This document shows positions 33,396-41,035 of a DNA stretch of 64,000 nt, piece after piece; the stretch's first letter is position 1, and every line of letters starts with the position of its first letter. The stretch covers positions 1 through 64,000 of the forward strand of contig CANSAJ010000005.1 in NCBI GenBank assembly GCA_947644695.1, read 5' to 3'. The translations under genes and the position numbers were made by a program. Source of the stretch: an uncultured Bacillota bacterium (GTDB lineage Bacteria > Bacillota_I > Bacilli_A > RF39 > UBA660). Below the pieces are notes generated by a model. It saw only the letters and a program-made list of their open reading frames with translations, was not told the DNA's origin and did not search any database.

Positions 33396-34517
33396 CTAAT
33401 AAGTCTTAATTGGAAGAATTAACTGAAGTAAATCACCATTATCATTTTCCCTAATAATAATAGGTTTTATTTCACCATTAAAATAAATTGTAACTTCTTC
33501 ACTATTAAAACTTTTTAAAGCTTCCATCATATATTTTGCACTGAATGAAATCTTTATATTTTCACCCTTAATTACATCCATATTCATAACTTCCTCAATC
33601 TTACCTATTTCTGGACTACTTGAAGTTATCATTAATCTACTACCTTGAGTTTCTAAAGATACAATATTCTTATCTTTAGCTTGTGCCAATATTGAAGCAC
33701 GATCCATTATACTATAAAATTCATTTAAATTTAGTTTATAAATAATTTCAAATTCTGATGGTACTAATGAATCTGTATTTGGATAAGTTCCATTTAATAA
33801 ACTAGATTGAAATAAAATTCCTCGATATTTAAATAAAACCTTATTCGAAAAAGCATGTAGCTCTATCTCATCATTATCATCCTCTATTAACTTTACAAAC
33901 TCATTAATATTCTTCGCGGGTATTACTAAATTTATATTTTCCTCAGTCATACTAGCAAATTTAACTGACTTTTTAGCTAATCTATAAGAATCTGTAGCAA
34001 CACACTCTAAATTATTTGCTAAAATTTTTAAATTTATACCAGTAAGTAATGGTTTACTCTCCTGTTGAGAAGTAGCGAATACTGTTTGACTAACAATTTC
34101 CTTAAAATTACCAGCAGTAAGTTTTATAGGTACTTTTACATATTCCATTTTTATATTAGGAAAATCATTTACATCAAAACAATTTAAATTATATTTACTA
34201 GTAGGTGTTGATATAATAGCTTTGCCACCATCTATTTCCTCAATATCTATGTCCTCCGCTGGTAATTTTCTAATTATATCTAATATAAATCTACCATATA
34301 TTACTAATTTTCCTTCTTCTTTTATATCTTTTATTTCATCTCTGTTGATAAAAGCTTTAATTGTAATCTCATTATCAGTAGCAGTTAAATACAAACCTTC
34401 ACTAGTAAGTTCAAATAAAATACCATTAATAACAGGAATTATATTCCTATTAGATAAAGCCCTTCCTACATAATTTAAATTTTCAAATAAAACATTCTTA
34501 TTAATTTTTAATTTCAT
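33396..34517 (-). CDS. dnaN: DNA polymerase III beta sliding clamp
   Basis: A 373-aa clamp with the three repeated clamp folds. It starts MKLKINKNVLFENLNYVGRALSNRNIIPVIN and ends LLQLILPIKTY; the terminal motif lies in the partner-binding half. It sits immediately after dnaA, separated by 134 nt that contain one DnaA-box-like sequence, and terminates before comK. Confidence 0.97.
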   Translation of the reverse strand: MKLKINKNVLFENLNYVGRALSNRNIIPVINGILFELTSEGLYLTATDNEITIKAFINRDEIKDIKEEGKLVIYGRFILDIIRKLPAEDIDIEEIDGGKAIISTPTSKYNLNCFDVNDFPNIKMEYVKVPIKLTAGNFKEIVSQTVFATSQQESKPLLTGINLKILANNLECVATDSYRLAKKSVKFASMTEENINLVIPAKNINEFVKLIEDDNDEIELHAFSNKVLFKYRGILFQSSLLNGTYPNTDSLVPSEFEIIYKLNLNEFYSIMDRASILAQAKDKNIVSLETQGSRLMITSSSPEIGKIEEVMNMDVIKGENIKISFSAKYMMEALKSFNSEEVTIYFNGEIKPIIIRENDNGDLLQLILPIKTY

Positions 34518-34624
34518 AATTTCCTCCTCATTTATTTTTATTAAAATAATTTTATTATTAAAGTGAATAATGTTTATAATGTTACTTTTTGTCGAATTTT
34601 AGGTTTTTTCTCAACCTTACTCAC

Positions 34625-34633
34625 TGTTGATAA
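34625..34633. promoter_or_regulatory. DnaA-box-like site in the dnaA-dnaN spacer
   Basis: TGTTGATAA, the reverse complement of TTATCAACA (one mismatch to the TTATCCACA consensus). Confidence 0.5.
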
Positions 34634-34651
34634 CACCACTTTTCTCACATT

Positions 34652-36046
34652 TTATTCACTCATTTTTAATTTTAACTCAGAAATAATCTTTTCAAGTTCA
34701 CTATTATTTTTAATGTCTTCATTTATTTTTTCATATCCATGAATAACTGTAGAATGATCTCTCCCACCAAACTCAAGACCAATCCGTGGATAAGTTTCAT
34801 CAGTAAGAGTTCTACATAAATACATCGCTATCATTCTAGCATTCGCTATTTCCTTACTTCTTTTTTTCCCTTTTAAGTCATCCACACTCAATTTAAAGTA
34901 ATTAGCGACTACAAGCATAATTTTATTTATTGAATTATCTATATATAACATATTATTAGTATACTCATCTAACGCCTCAAGAGCTTTTTCTAAAGTTAAG
35001 TGATTTATTCCCATAATCGCAGAATAAGCATATAGTCTTGTAATCGCTCCTTCAAGATTTCTTACATCACTTCCACAATTAGATGCTATAAAATCTATAA
35101 TATCATCAGAGAGATCCATCATTAAATCTCCACTTTTAATCTTATTTTTAATGATTTTAACCTTTAATTCAAAATCAGGAACACTAATAATAGCTTTTAA
35201 TCCCCAATTAAATCTTGTTTTTAGTCTATCAGCAAACATTTTAAGGTCATCAACACTTCTATCAGAACATATAATAATTTGTTTATCATTATAATATAGA
35301 CTATTAAAAGTATTAGTAAACTCTTGTTGAGTAACAGTAGCACTTCCTAAAAATTGAATATCATCAATCATCAAAACATCAACATCTCTATATTTACTTT
35401 TAAACAAATCAATATAATTAAGATTTTCTTCTTTATTTCCACTATCTTTAGTTATACTAATAAATTCATTCATAAACTCATCTGTAGTAATATATAATAC
35501 CTTCAAATTTGAATTATTGTTAATATAATTTCCAATCGCATGCATCAAATGTGTTTTACCTAATCCACTTTTTCCATATAAGAACAATGGATTATAAAGC
35601 TTTCCTGGATTTTGTGCAACTGCCATACAACTACTATAAGCAAATCTATTAGAATCACCTACAACAAAGTTTTCAAAAGTGTATTTTTCATTTAAATTAG
35701 TTTTTCTAGTTTGTACAAAATTATCAATTTCATCATCGCTAGCTTGATAAACGTCATAATTAGGAGAATTCATATTTTTTTTAGGCATAGCTTCTTGATA
35801 TTCTCCTTCTAAACAAATATTAATATTGTGAATAACTCCAGTTATTTCTAAAAAGATTTCTTCTACCAAATCTAAATAATTGTTAATAATATGATTCTTA
35901 TGAACTAAATATGGGACTAAAATATAAATATCTTTATCATTAATAGCAAGTAATCTAAGTCCCTTAAACCAAGTATTAAAAGTAATCAAACTTACTCTAA
36001 GGTTAATTTGTTCTAAAAACTTTTCCCATATTTTATCCTTGTCCAT
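34652..36046 (-). CDS. dnaA: Chromosomal replication initiator DnaA
   Basis: A 464-aa AAA+ initiator. Domain I is residues 1-80; Walker A is GKSGLGKTHL (158-167), Walker B is VLMIDDIQFL, and the C-terminal DNA-binding signature is GGRDHSTVIHGYEKI. It is the first gene leftward of oriC; upstream DnaA boxes overlap its promoter region, so autorepression is expected. Confidence 0.98.
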   Translation of the reverse strand: MDKDKIWEKFLEQINLRVSLITFNTWFKGLRLLAINDKDIYILVPYLVHKNHIINNYLDLVEEIFLEITGVIHNINICLEGEYQEAMPKKNMNSPNYDVYQASDDEIDNFVQTRKTNLNEKYTFENFVVGDSNRFAYSSCMAVAQNPGKLYNPLFLYGKSGLGKTHLMHAIGNYINNNSNLKVLYITTDEFMNEFISITKDSGNKEENLNYIDLFKSKYRDVDVLMIDDIQFLGSATVTQQEFTNTFNSLYYNDKQIIICSDRSVDDLKMFADRLKTRFNWGLKAIISVPDFELKVKIIKNKIKSGDLMMDLSDDIIDFIASNCGSDVRNLEGAITRLYAYSAIMGINHLTLEKALEALDEYTNNMLYIDNSINKIMLVVANYFKLSVDDLKGKKRSKEIANARMIAMYLCRTLTDETYPRIGLEFGGRDHSTVIHGYEKINEDIKNNSELEKIISELKLKMSE

Positions 36047-36277
36047 AGAATCACCTCACTATTCACCGCTTATCCACATTCATTTTAACCCCATTTATTC
36101 TATTTTCAAAGTAAAATTTAAATCAAAAGTTATTAACATCTACTTATCAACACCTTATTCACTATTTTTTCATTTAATTTACGTATATTTTAAAAGTTAT
36201 TAACATTATCAACATTTTATTATTTACATATGTTAATATTATTGTCCACAATTATGTGGATATGTGAATAAATCCAA
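36047..36277. other. oriC: Chromosomal replication origin oriC
   Basis: Between divergent dnaA and rpmH lie DnaA boxes: a perfect TTATCCACA at 36070-36078; one-mismatch TTATCAACA at 36144-36152 and 36206-36214; TTGTCCACA at 36242-36250; and the inverted ATATCCACA at 36255-36263. TTATTAACA occurs at 36130-36138 and 36197-36205. The intervening sequence is almost pure A+T and would serve as the unwinding element. Gene direction flips here, as expected at an origin. Confidence 0.92.
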
Positions 36278-36306
36278 TTGACAAATAATATTCTATAGTT
36301 TATAAT
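36278..36306 (+). promoter_or_regulatory. Consensus sigma-A promoter of rpmH
   Basis: TTGACA, 17 nt, TATAAT: an exact match to the sigma-A consensus, directly beside the last DnaA box. Confidence 0.9.
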
Positions 36307-36343
36307 CAGTTACGTCAAGAAGAAAAAGTTGGGAGGAACAAAA

Positions 36344-36469
36344 ATGAAAAAAACACCAGTAGTAAAAAAGAAAAATACTAAAGCAAAAAAGCAAGGTTTT
36401 TTGTCTAGGAGTAAAAGAATTTTAAAAAGTAGAAGACAAAAAGGAAGAAAAAGCTTAACAAATAAATAA
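36344..36469 (+). CDS. rpmH: 50S ribosomal protein L34, shortened form
   Basis: A 41-aa very basic peptide. The C-terminal half KKQGFLSRSKRILKSRRQKG then RKSLTNK matches the L34 pattern (GFR-R-----VL--RR-KGR--L). About five residues between the GF and RR motifs, the TKNGR part of ordinary L34, are absent, and the usual THGF reads KQGF. GGGAGG lies upstream of the ATG, a consensus promoter precedes it, and rnpA follows, as is universal. A real L34 is the only reasonable identity. Confidence 0.88.
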   Translation: MKKTPVVKKKNTKAKKQGFLSRSKRILKSRRQKGRKSLTNK

Positions 36470-36492
36470 CTACTTGAAATAGTAGTTTTTTT
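36468..36492 (+). terminator. Terminator / attenuator after rpmH
   Basis: AACTACT / AGTAGTT stem, 6-nt loop, seven T. It overlaps the rpmH stop and precedes rnpA, so it probably lowers rnpA expression relative to L34. Confidence 0.8.
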
Positions 36493-36529
36493 GTATAAAA
36501 AAATATTATTTAAACATAGAGGCGATATA

Positions 36530-36853
36530 ATGAACAAAGAATATATTGTAAGAAAAAACGAAGAAATAGAAAAAATTGTAAAAAAAGGAAAAAAAACAGT
36601 TAGTAAATTGTTTATTATATATAATATAGAAAGCAAAGATAAAAAAAATCAGTATTGTATAAGTGTTAGTAAAAAACTTGGAAAAGCCCATCTTCGCAAT
36701 AAAATGAAAAGAAGAATTAAAGATATATTAATGAAAAATAAAATGGAATTACATAGAAAGTATGTTATAATATTAAGAAAAGAAGCAATAGCTTCTACAT
36801 ATAATGAATTAAAAGAAGTTTTAATTAATCAAATAAAAGGAGAAATTAAATGA
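36530..36853 (+). CDS. rnpA: Ribonuclease P protein component
   Basis: A 107-aa basic protein with the RNA-binding signature HLRNKMKRRIKDIL (family RNR motif) and start MNKEYIVRKNEEIEKIVKKG. The frame opens at 36491 inside the rpmH terminator, so the ATG at 36530 after AGAGGCGAT is chosen. It overlaps yidC by 4 nt (ATGA). Confidence 0.95.
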   Translation: MNKEYIVRKNEEIEKIVKKGKKTVSKLFIIYNIESKDKKNQYCISVSKKLGKAHLRNKMKRRIKDILMKNKMELHRKYVIILRKEAIASTYNELKEVLINQIKGEIK

Positions 36854-37755
36854 AACGAATCAAAAAAATAGCAGTTATCTTAATAGCAGTAATATTTTTA
36901 ACAACAGGTTGTACAAAAAACTTTAAGGATGAAGAAACAAATAAAGTATACACCGAAAATATTTTATGTAAGCCCAAAGATAAAAAATCATTAGAAGCTT
37001 ATGAAAAGAATGAAAATATAAAATTGGATAAATTACCAGATTGTGAAAACTTAAAAGTAACATCTGGAGGATATGAAGGACTTTGGACTAGCATCTTTGT
37101 AAAACCACTAGCTTGGTTAATTGTTAAAGTAGGATTATTAGTAAAGAATTATGGATTATCAATAATATTATTAGGAATTTTACTAAGATTATTAGTTTTT
37201 CCTTTAAGCAAGAGAACATTAGATATGTCAGAAAATATGAAAAAAGCTAATCCAGAACTTCAAAGATTAGAAAAAAAATATGCTAATAGACAAGATCAAG
37301 AATCACTATTAAAGAAAAATCAAGAAATGCTTTTAATATATAAAAAATACAATATAAAACCATTTTCAGGCTGCCTAGTATCTCTAATACAACTCCCATT
37401 ATTCTTCGCCTTTTTAGAAGCAATACAAAGAATACCAGCAATTTTAGAAGAAAGATTAATAGGCTTTGATTTAGGAACAACACCTTGGATAGCAATTACT
37501 TCAGGAAAATATTATTATATTATTATAGTTATTGTAATAGCATTAAGTACATATTTTTCATTTAAAAATATGAATACAACTTCCTTAAACGAAGAACAAG
37601 CAAATCAAACAAAATTTATGACAAAAATGATGGTAGTATTTATTACGATAATGTCTTTCACACTAAATGTTGGTATAGGACTTTATTGGTGCTCAACTAA
37701 TACATTTGCAATTGTACAAAACCAAGTAATAAAGAAAATCAGAAATAAAAAATAA
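36850..37755 (+). CDS. yidC: Membrane protein insertase YidC/SpoIIIJ (lipoprotein form)
   Basis: A 301-aa insertase. It has a type II signal peptide with lipobox LTTGC (Cys21), then the 60KD_IMP domain: a first helix GLWTSIFVKPLAWLIVKVG, the coiled hairpin around residues 125-165, and further helices containing SGCLVSLIQLPLFFAFLEAI. The conserved Arg of the hydrophilic groove is likely in LLRLLVFPL. It inserts small membrane proteins with or without Sec; in sporulating relatives SpoIIIJ is needed for forespore development. Confidence 0.95.
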   Translation: MKRIKKIAVILIAVIFLTTGCTKNFKDEETNKVYTENILCKPKDKKSLEAYEKNENIKLDKLPDCENLKVTSGGYEGLWTSIFVKPLAWLIVKVGLLVKNYGLSIILLGILLRLLVFPLSKRTLDMSENMKKANPELQRLEKKYANRQDQESLLKKNQEMLLIYKKYNIKPFSGCLVSLIQLPLFFAFLEAIQRIPAILEERLIGFDLGTTPWIAITSGKYYYIIIVIVIALSTYFSFKNMNTTSLNEEQANQTKFMTKMMVVFITIMSFTLNVGIGLYWCSTNTFAIVQNQVIKKIRNKK

Positions 37756-37770
37756 TAAGGAAGTGAAACT

Positions 37771-38388
37771 GTGGAAAAATATATTTATAAAGGAAAGAAT
37801 AAAGAGGAAATATTAAGAATAGCATGCGAAGAATTAAAAACAACAGAACAAGAAATTATATATAAACAAACAGAAGAAAAAAGTGGCCTTTTTGGAGGAA
37901 AGAAAATTATTTTAGAAATTGTCAAAATATCAGACATAGCAGAATTAGGAAAATCATTATTAGAAAACTTATTATATGGTTTAAAAATAAAAGGAAAAAT
38001 AGAAAAAAAGATAAGAGAAAATTCTATATCATATAACATTCACTCTAATAATAACGGTCTTTTAATAGGAAAAAATGGCAAAATTTTAGAATCAATATCT
38101 ACCTTTATAAAACACAGTATAAACAGTCAAATAGGATTATATATAAATATATTAATAGATGTAGAAAACTATAAAGAAAAGCAAAATTATTATCTTGAAA
38201 GAGATGTTAAAAAAATAGCAAGAGAAGTAACTCTATCAAAAATTCCAGTTAAACTAGATCCAATGAATTCTTATGAAAGAAGAATAGTTCATAATGCATT
38301 AGCGAAATTTGAATACATTGAAACAGCTAGTGAAGGAGAAGAACCAAATAGATATGTTGTTATAAAATATAAAGAAATAGATGACTAA
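37771..38388 (+). CDS. jag: RNA-binding protein Jag/KhpB
   Basis: A 205-aa protein with Jag-N (residues 1-52, KSGLFGGKK), a type II KH domain (about 75-150, LLIGKNGKILESI) and an R3H domain (about 150-200, MNSYERRIVHNAL). It binds RNA and affects cell elongation and division. GTG is used as start, after AAGGAAGTGAAACT. The yidC-jag pair is conserved. Confidence 0.93.
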   Translation: MEKYIYKGKNKEEILRIACEELKTTEQEIIYKQTEEKSGLFGGKKIILEIVKISDIAELGKSLLENLLYGLKIKGKIEKKIRENSISYNIHSNNNGLLIGKNGKILESISTFIKHSINSQIGLYINILIDVENYKEKQNYYLERDVKKIAREVTLSKIPVKLDPMNSYERRIVHNALAKFEYIETASEGEEPNRYVVIKYKEIDD

Positions 38389-38415
38389 CTAAAATTTAAA
38401 ATAGTTAGTTTTTTT
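38384..38415 (+). terminator. Terminator of the rnpA-yidC-jag operon
   Basis: ACTAACT / AGTTAGT with a 12-nt loop and seven T, overlapping the jag stop. Confidence 0.8.
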
Positions 38416-38485
38416 ATGATAAAAAGTTGTAATTTTCCATATAAACCCTTTATTTGTAGAGATTTGTAAAAATATTTTATAGTTC

Positions 38486-38507
38486 TTTACTACCAATTTA
38501 CTACTTT
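38486..38507. repeat. 22-bp direct repeat, left copy
   Basis: TTTACTACCAA immediately followed by TTTACTACTTT: two 11-mers in tandem. The same 22 bp recur exactly at 39393-39414, bracketing the acetyltransferase and a folded segment. Confidence 0.85.
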
Positions 38508-38566
38508 ATAAAAAATTTTAGTTGATGTATAATATGATTATAATAATTTTAAGAAAGAGGGATTTT

Positions 38567-39166
38567 ATGGAAAAATTTTATTTTGCAGTTCCAGATATAA
38601 ATAGAAAAGAAGACGCATTATCGTATATAAATGAATTTTATGAATATAATTCTGAAATTAATGGTGTTGGAGGACTTAATAGATATTTAGATGACTATGA
38701 TGAATGGTTAAAAAAATTGGAAGAAGATTATACAAGAATACCTAATGAAGACAAAGTTCCCGCGAGAACATATTTTTTAGTAAGGGAGAGCGATAATCGA
38801 ATTGTTGGTATGATTAACATTAGATTAGCATTAAATGAAAATTTAAAAAAATTTGGAGGACATATTGGTTATAGCATTCGCCCTACAGAAAGAGGAAAAG
38901 GGTATAACAAAATAAATTTATATCTAGGATTAAAAGTTTGCCAAGAGTATGGAATAGAGACAGTCTTAATGGATGCAGATAAAGATAATCCTGCTTCATG
39001 GCGTACAATGGAATCTTTGGGTGGTAAAAATATAAGGGAATTTTTTGATAATGAAAACGCCCATTGCATAGTAAAAGATTATGAAATAAATGTAAATGAA
39101 AGCATAAATAACAATTCAGCAATTTACGAACCAATGATTAAACAAACAATGTTACGAAAAAAATAA
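38567..39166 (+). CDS. GNAT-family N-acetyltransferase
   Basis: A 199-aa GNAT enzyme transferring an acyl group from acyl-CoA to an unknown amine. The acyl-CoA-binding motif A is IGYSIRPTERGKGYNKINL, preceded by the strand NRIVGMINIRL and followed by LMDADKDNPASWRTMESLGG. The start ATG 38567 follows AGAGGGATTTT; the longer frame from 38522 is promoter-like sequence. It uses Arg codons CGA, CGC and CGT and is richer in G+C than its neighbours, which nearly always use AGA. With the flanking direct repeats this suggests recent acquisition. It interrupts the conserved jag-mnmE order. Confidence 0.85.
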   Translation: MEKFYFAVPDINRKEDALSYINEFYEYNSEINGVGGLNRYLDDYDEWLKKLEEDYTRIPNEDKVPARTYFLVRESDNRIVGMINIRLALNENLKKFGGHIGYSIRPTERGKGYNKINLYLGLKVCQEYGIETVLMDADKDNPASWRTMESLGGKNIREFFDNENAHCIVKDYEINVNESINNNSAIYEPMIKQTMLRKK

Positions 39167-39230
39167 TTTAGAAAATCATTATTCCGATATTACAATTTTA
39201 AATATCAAAAATAAAAAAAACGAATTTTTT

Positions 39231-39357
39231 GCTACATGCTACACGCTACATAATAAGGGTAATACTATCCTTATTATGGCGAGGACTTTAGTGGCTAACG
39301 CCACTAGTCTCGCCTATAAGACTATACTTTGTTACTATGACACTGTATAGTTTTTTT
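39231..39357 (+). ncRNA. Structured non-coding segment of unknown function
   Basis: A GC-richer island in an AT-rich spacer. In order: three tandem heptamers GCTACAT/GCTACAC/GCTACAT (39231-39251); hairpin TAATAAGG / CCTTATTA (39251-39276); a bulged long hairpin from GGCGAG to CTCGCC with inner stem AGTGGC / GCCACT and TAAC loop (39278-39314); and an intrinsic terminator ACTATAC / GTATAGT with seven T (39321-39357). It may be a small RNA, the folded 3' UTR of the acetyltransferase mRNA, or recombination-site DNA. I recognise no known RNA family. Confidence 0.5.
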
Positions 39358-39392
39358 AATATTTTAAATTAATGCATAAAAAATTTCTAAAT

Positions 39393-39414
39393 TTTACTAC
39401 CAATTTACTACTTT
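39393..39414. repeat. 22-bp direct repeat, right copy
   Basis: Identical to 38486-38507. The copies are 907 bp apart (start to start). Tandem 11-mers of this kind resemble integrase arm-type sites, and the pair resembles the ends of an inserted cassette. Confidence 0.85.
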
Positions 39415-39588
39415 TGAAAGCAAAAATATAAGAAATTATAAAAATATATGTGAATATCTTTCAAAAATAAAAATGCCGTAAACACATATAAATAATGGTT
39501 ATAACAACATTTAAGAACTTATAAAAAGACAGGTGAAAATTATATAACTTTTTGTATTAAAAAAATCAAAATCTTGGGAAATATCCCA

Positions 39589-39604
39589 TATTTCCCGGGA
39601 AATA
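39589..39604. promoter_or_regulatory. Noc-binding site (NBS) upstream of mnmE
   Basis: TATTTCCCGGGAAATA, the same perfect palindrome as at 19742. It lies 10 nt upstream of the mnmE -35 box. A shorter palindrome, GGGAAATATCCC, sits just before it (39576-39587). Confidence 0.8.
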
Positions 39605-39614
39605 CGACATAGAA

Positions 39615-39643
39615 TTTACATCTTTAGCTTTACGTGGTATAAT
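39615..39643 (+). promoter_or_regulatory. Promoter of mnmE
   Basis: TTTACA, 17 nt, TATAAT with a TGG extension before the -10. The start ATG is 26 nt beyond the -10 box. Confidence 0.8.
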
Positions 39644-39668
39644 CTAAAATCGTAATGGAGGGACTATT

Positions 39669-41024
39669 ATGAATGATACTATCGCAGCAATTGCAACAGC
39701 TGTAGGAAACAGTGCAATCAACATAATTAAAGTAAGTGGAACAAATTCTATCGACATTGTAAATAAATTGTTTAAAGGAAAAAATTTGACAGAAGTACCA
39801 AGCCACACAATTAATTATGGTTATATTATAGATAAAGATGAAAAAATAGATGAAGTCTTAGTTTCTATTTTTAAATCTCCAAATACATATACAGGAGAAG
39901 ATATAGTTGAAATAAATTGTCATGGTGGAGTCTCTTGTACAAATAAAATATTAGAATTAACACTAAATAATGGTTGCCGTCTTGCAGAACCAGGAGAATT
40001 CATAAAACGTGCTTTCTTAAATGGAAAAAAAGATCTATTAGAAGCTGAATCTATTGCAGACCTAATAAATGCTAAAACAGAAGAAGCAAGAAAAATGAGC
40101 ATGAAAGGCATAACTGGAGAACTTTCAAAAATGATAAAAACATTAAGAGAGAAATTATTAACCATAATAGCAAATATAGAAGTAAATATAGATTATCCAG
40201 AATATGAAGATGCTATAGTTTATACTAACGAACTTTTAGAAGAAAATATATCAGAGATAAAAAAATCTCTAGAAAAGATTTTAAAAGAATCAGAAAAAGG
40301 AAGAATAATTAAAGACGGACTTAATATTGGAATAATTGGAAAACCAAACGTTGGAAAAAGTAGTCTTTTAAATCATCTTCTGGGAGAAGAAAAAGCTATA
40401 GTAACAGACATAGAAGGAACAACTAGAGATATAGTTGAAGGAAAAATAATCTTAAATGGAATAACACTCAATTTAATAGACACAGCTGGAATAAGAGAAA
40501 CAGAAAATGTAGTTGAACAAATTGGAGTAGAAAAAAGTAAAAAAATATTAGATGAATCAGATCTAATAATTGCAATATTTGATGGAAGTAGACCTTTAAG
40601 TGAAGAAGATAACAAAATATTAGAAAGCTTGAAAAATAAAAAAGTAATTATAGTATTAAATAAAGTAGACTTACCTCAAATGATAGATCTAAAAAACTTT
40701 TCACCTTTTTCAATTGTAGAAACATCAATAATAAATAACAAAGGAGTAACAGACATATTAGAAAAAATAAAAGAATTATTTAACTTGAATGAAATAGAAA
40801 ATCAAGATTTTACATATCTATCAAATGCAAGACAAATATCTCTAGTAAAAAAATGCGTAGTATTAGCAAATGAAATATATGAATCAAATAAACAAGGAAC
40901 GGAAATAGACTTAATGCAAATAGATATTCAATCTTTATGGGACCTCTTAGGAGAAATAATAGGAGTATCATATAAAGATGAACTACTAGATGAAATATTT
41001 AGTAAATTTTGTCTAGGAAAATAG
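39669..41024 (+). CDS. mnmE: tRNA modification GTPase MnmE
   Basis: A 451-aa GTPase that, with MnmG, modifies U34 of tRNAs (cmnm5U). The N-terminal THF-binding domain, a central helical domain and an inserted Ras-like G domain (GKPNVGKSSLLNHLLG; DIEGTTRD; DTAGIRET; NKVD) are all visible. It ends with the C-terminal CLGK motif, whose Cys is conserved. AATGGAGGGAC precedes the ATG. First gene of mnmE-mnmG-rsmG. Confidence 0.97.
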   Translation: MNDTIAAIATAVGNSAINIIKVSGTNSIDIVNKLFKGKNLTEVPSHTINYGYIIDKDEKIDEVLVSIFKSPNTYTGEDIVEINCHGGVSCTNKILELTLNNGCRLAEPGEFIKRAFLNGKKDLLEAESIADLINAKTEEARKMSMKGITGELSKMIKTLREKLLTIIANIEVNIDYPEYEDAIVYTNELLEENISEIKKSLEKILKESEKGRIIKDGLNIGIIGKPNVGKSSLLNHLLGEEKAIVTDIEGTTRDIVEGKIILNGITLNLIDTAGIRETENVVEQIGVEKSKKILDESDLIIAIFDGSRPLSEEDNKILESLKNKKVIIVLNKVDLPQMIDLKNFSPFSIVETSIINNKGVTDILEKIKELFNLNEIENQDFTYLSNARQISLVKKCVVLANEIYESNKQGTEIDLMQIDIQSLWDLLGEIIGVSYKDELLDEIFSKFCLGK

Positions 41025-41035
41025 GAAGTGATAAT

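Noticed and set aside
39278-39314. Integron attC-like folded site after a single-gene cassette
   Set aside because: No paired R'/R'' core boxes (GTTRRRY / RYYYAAC) at the ends of the hairpin; the only TAAC is in the loop. The flanking 22-bp repeats are also unlike integron boundaries.
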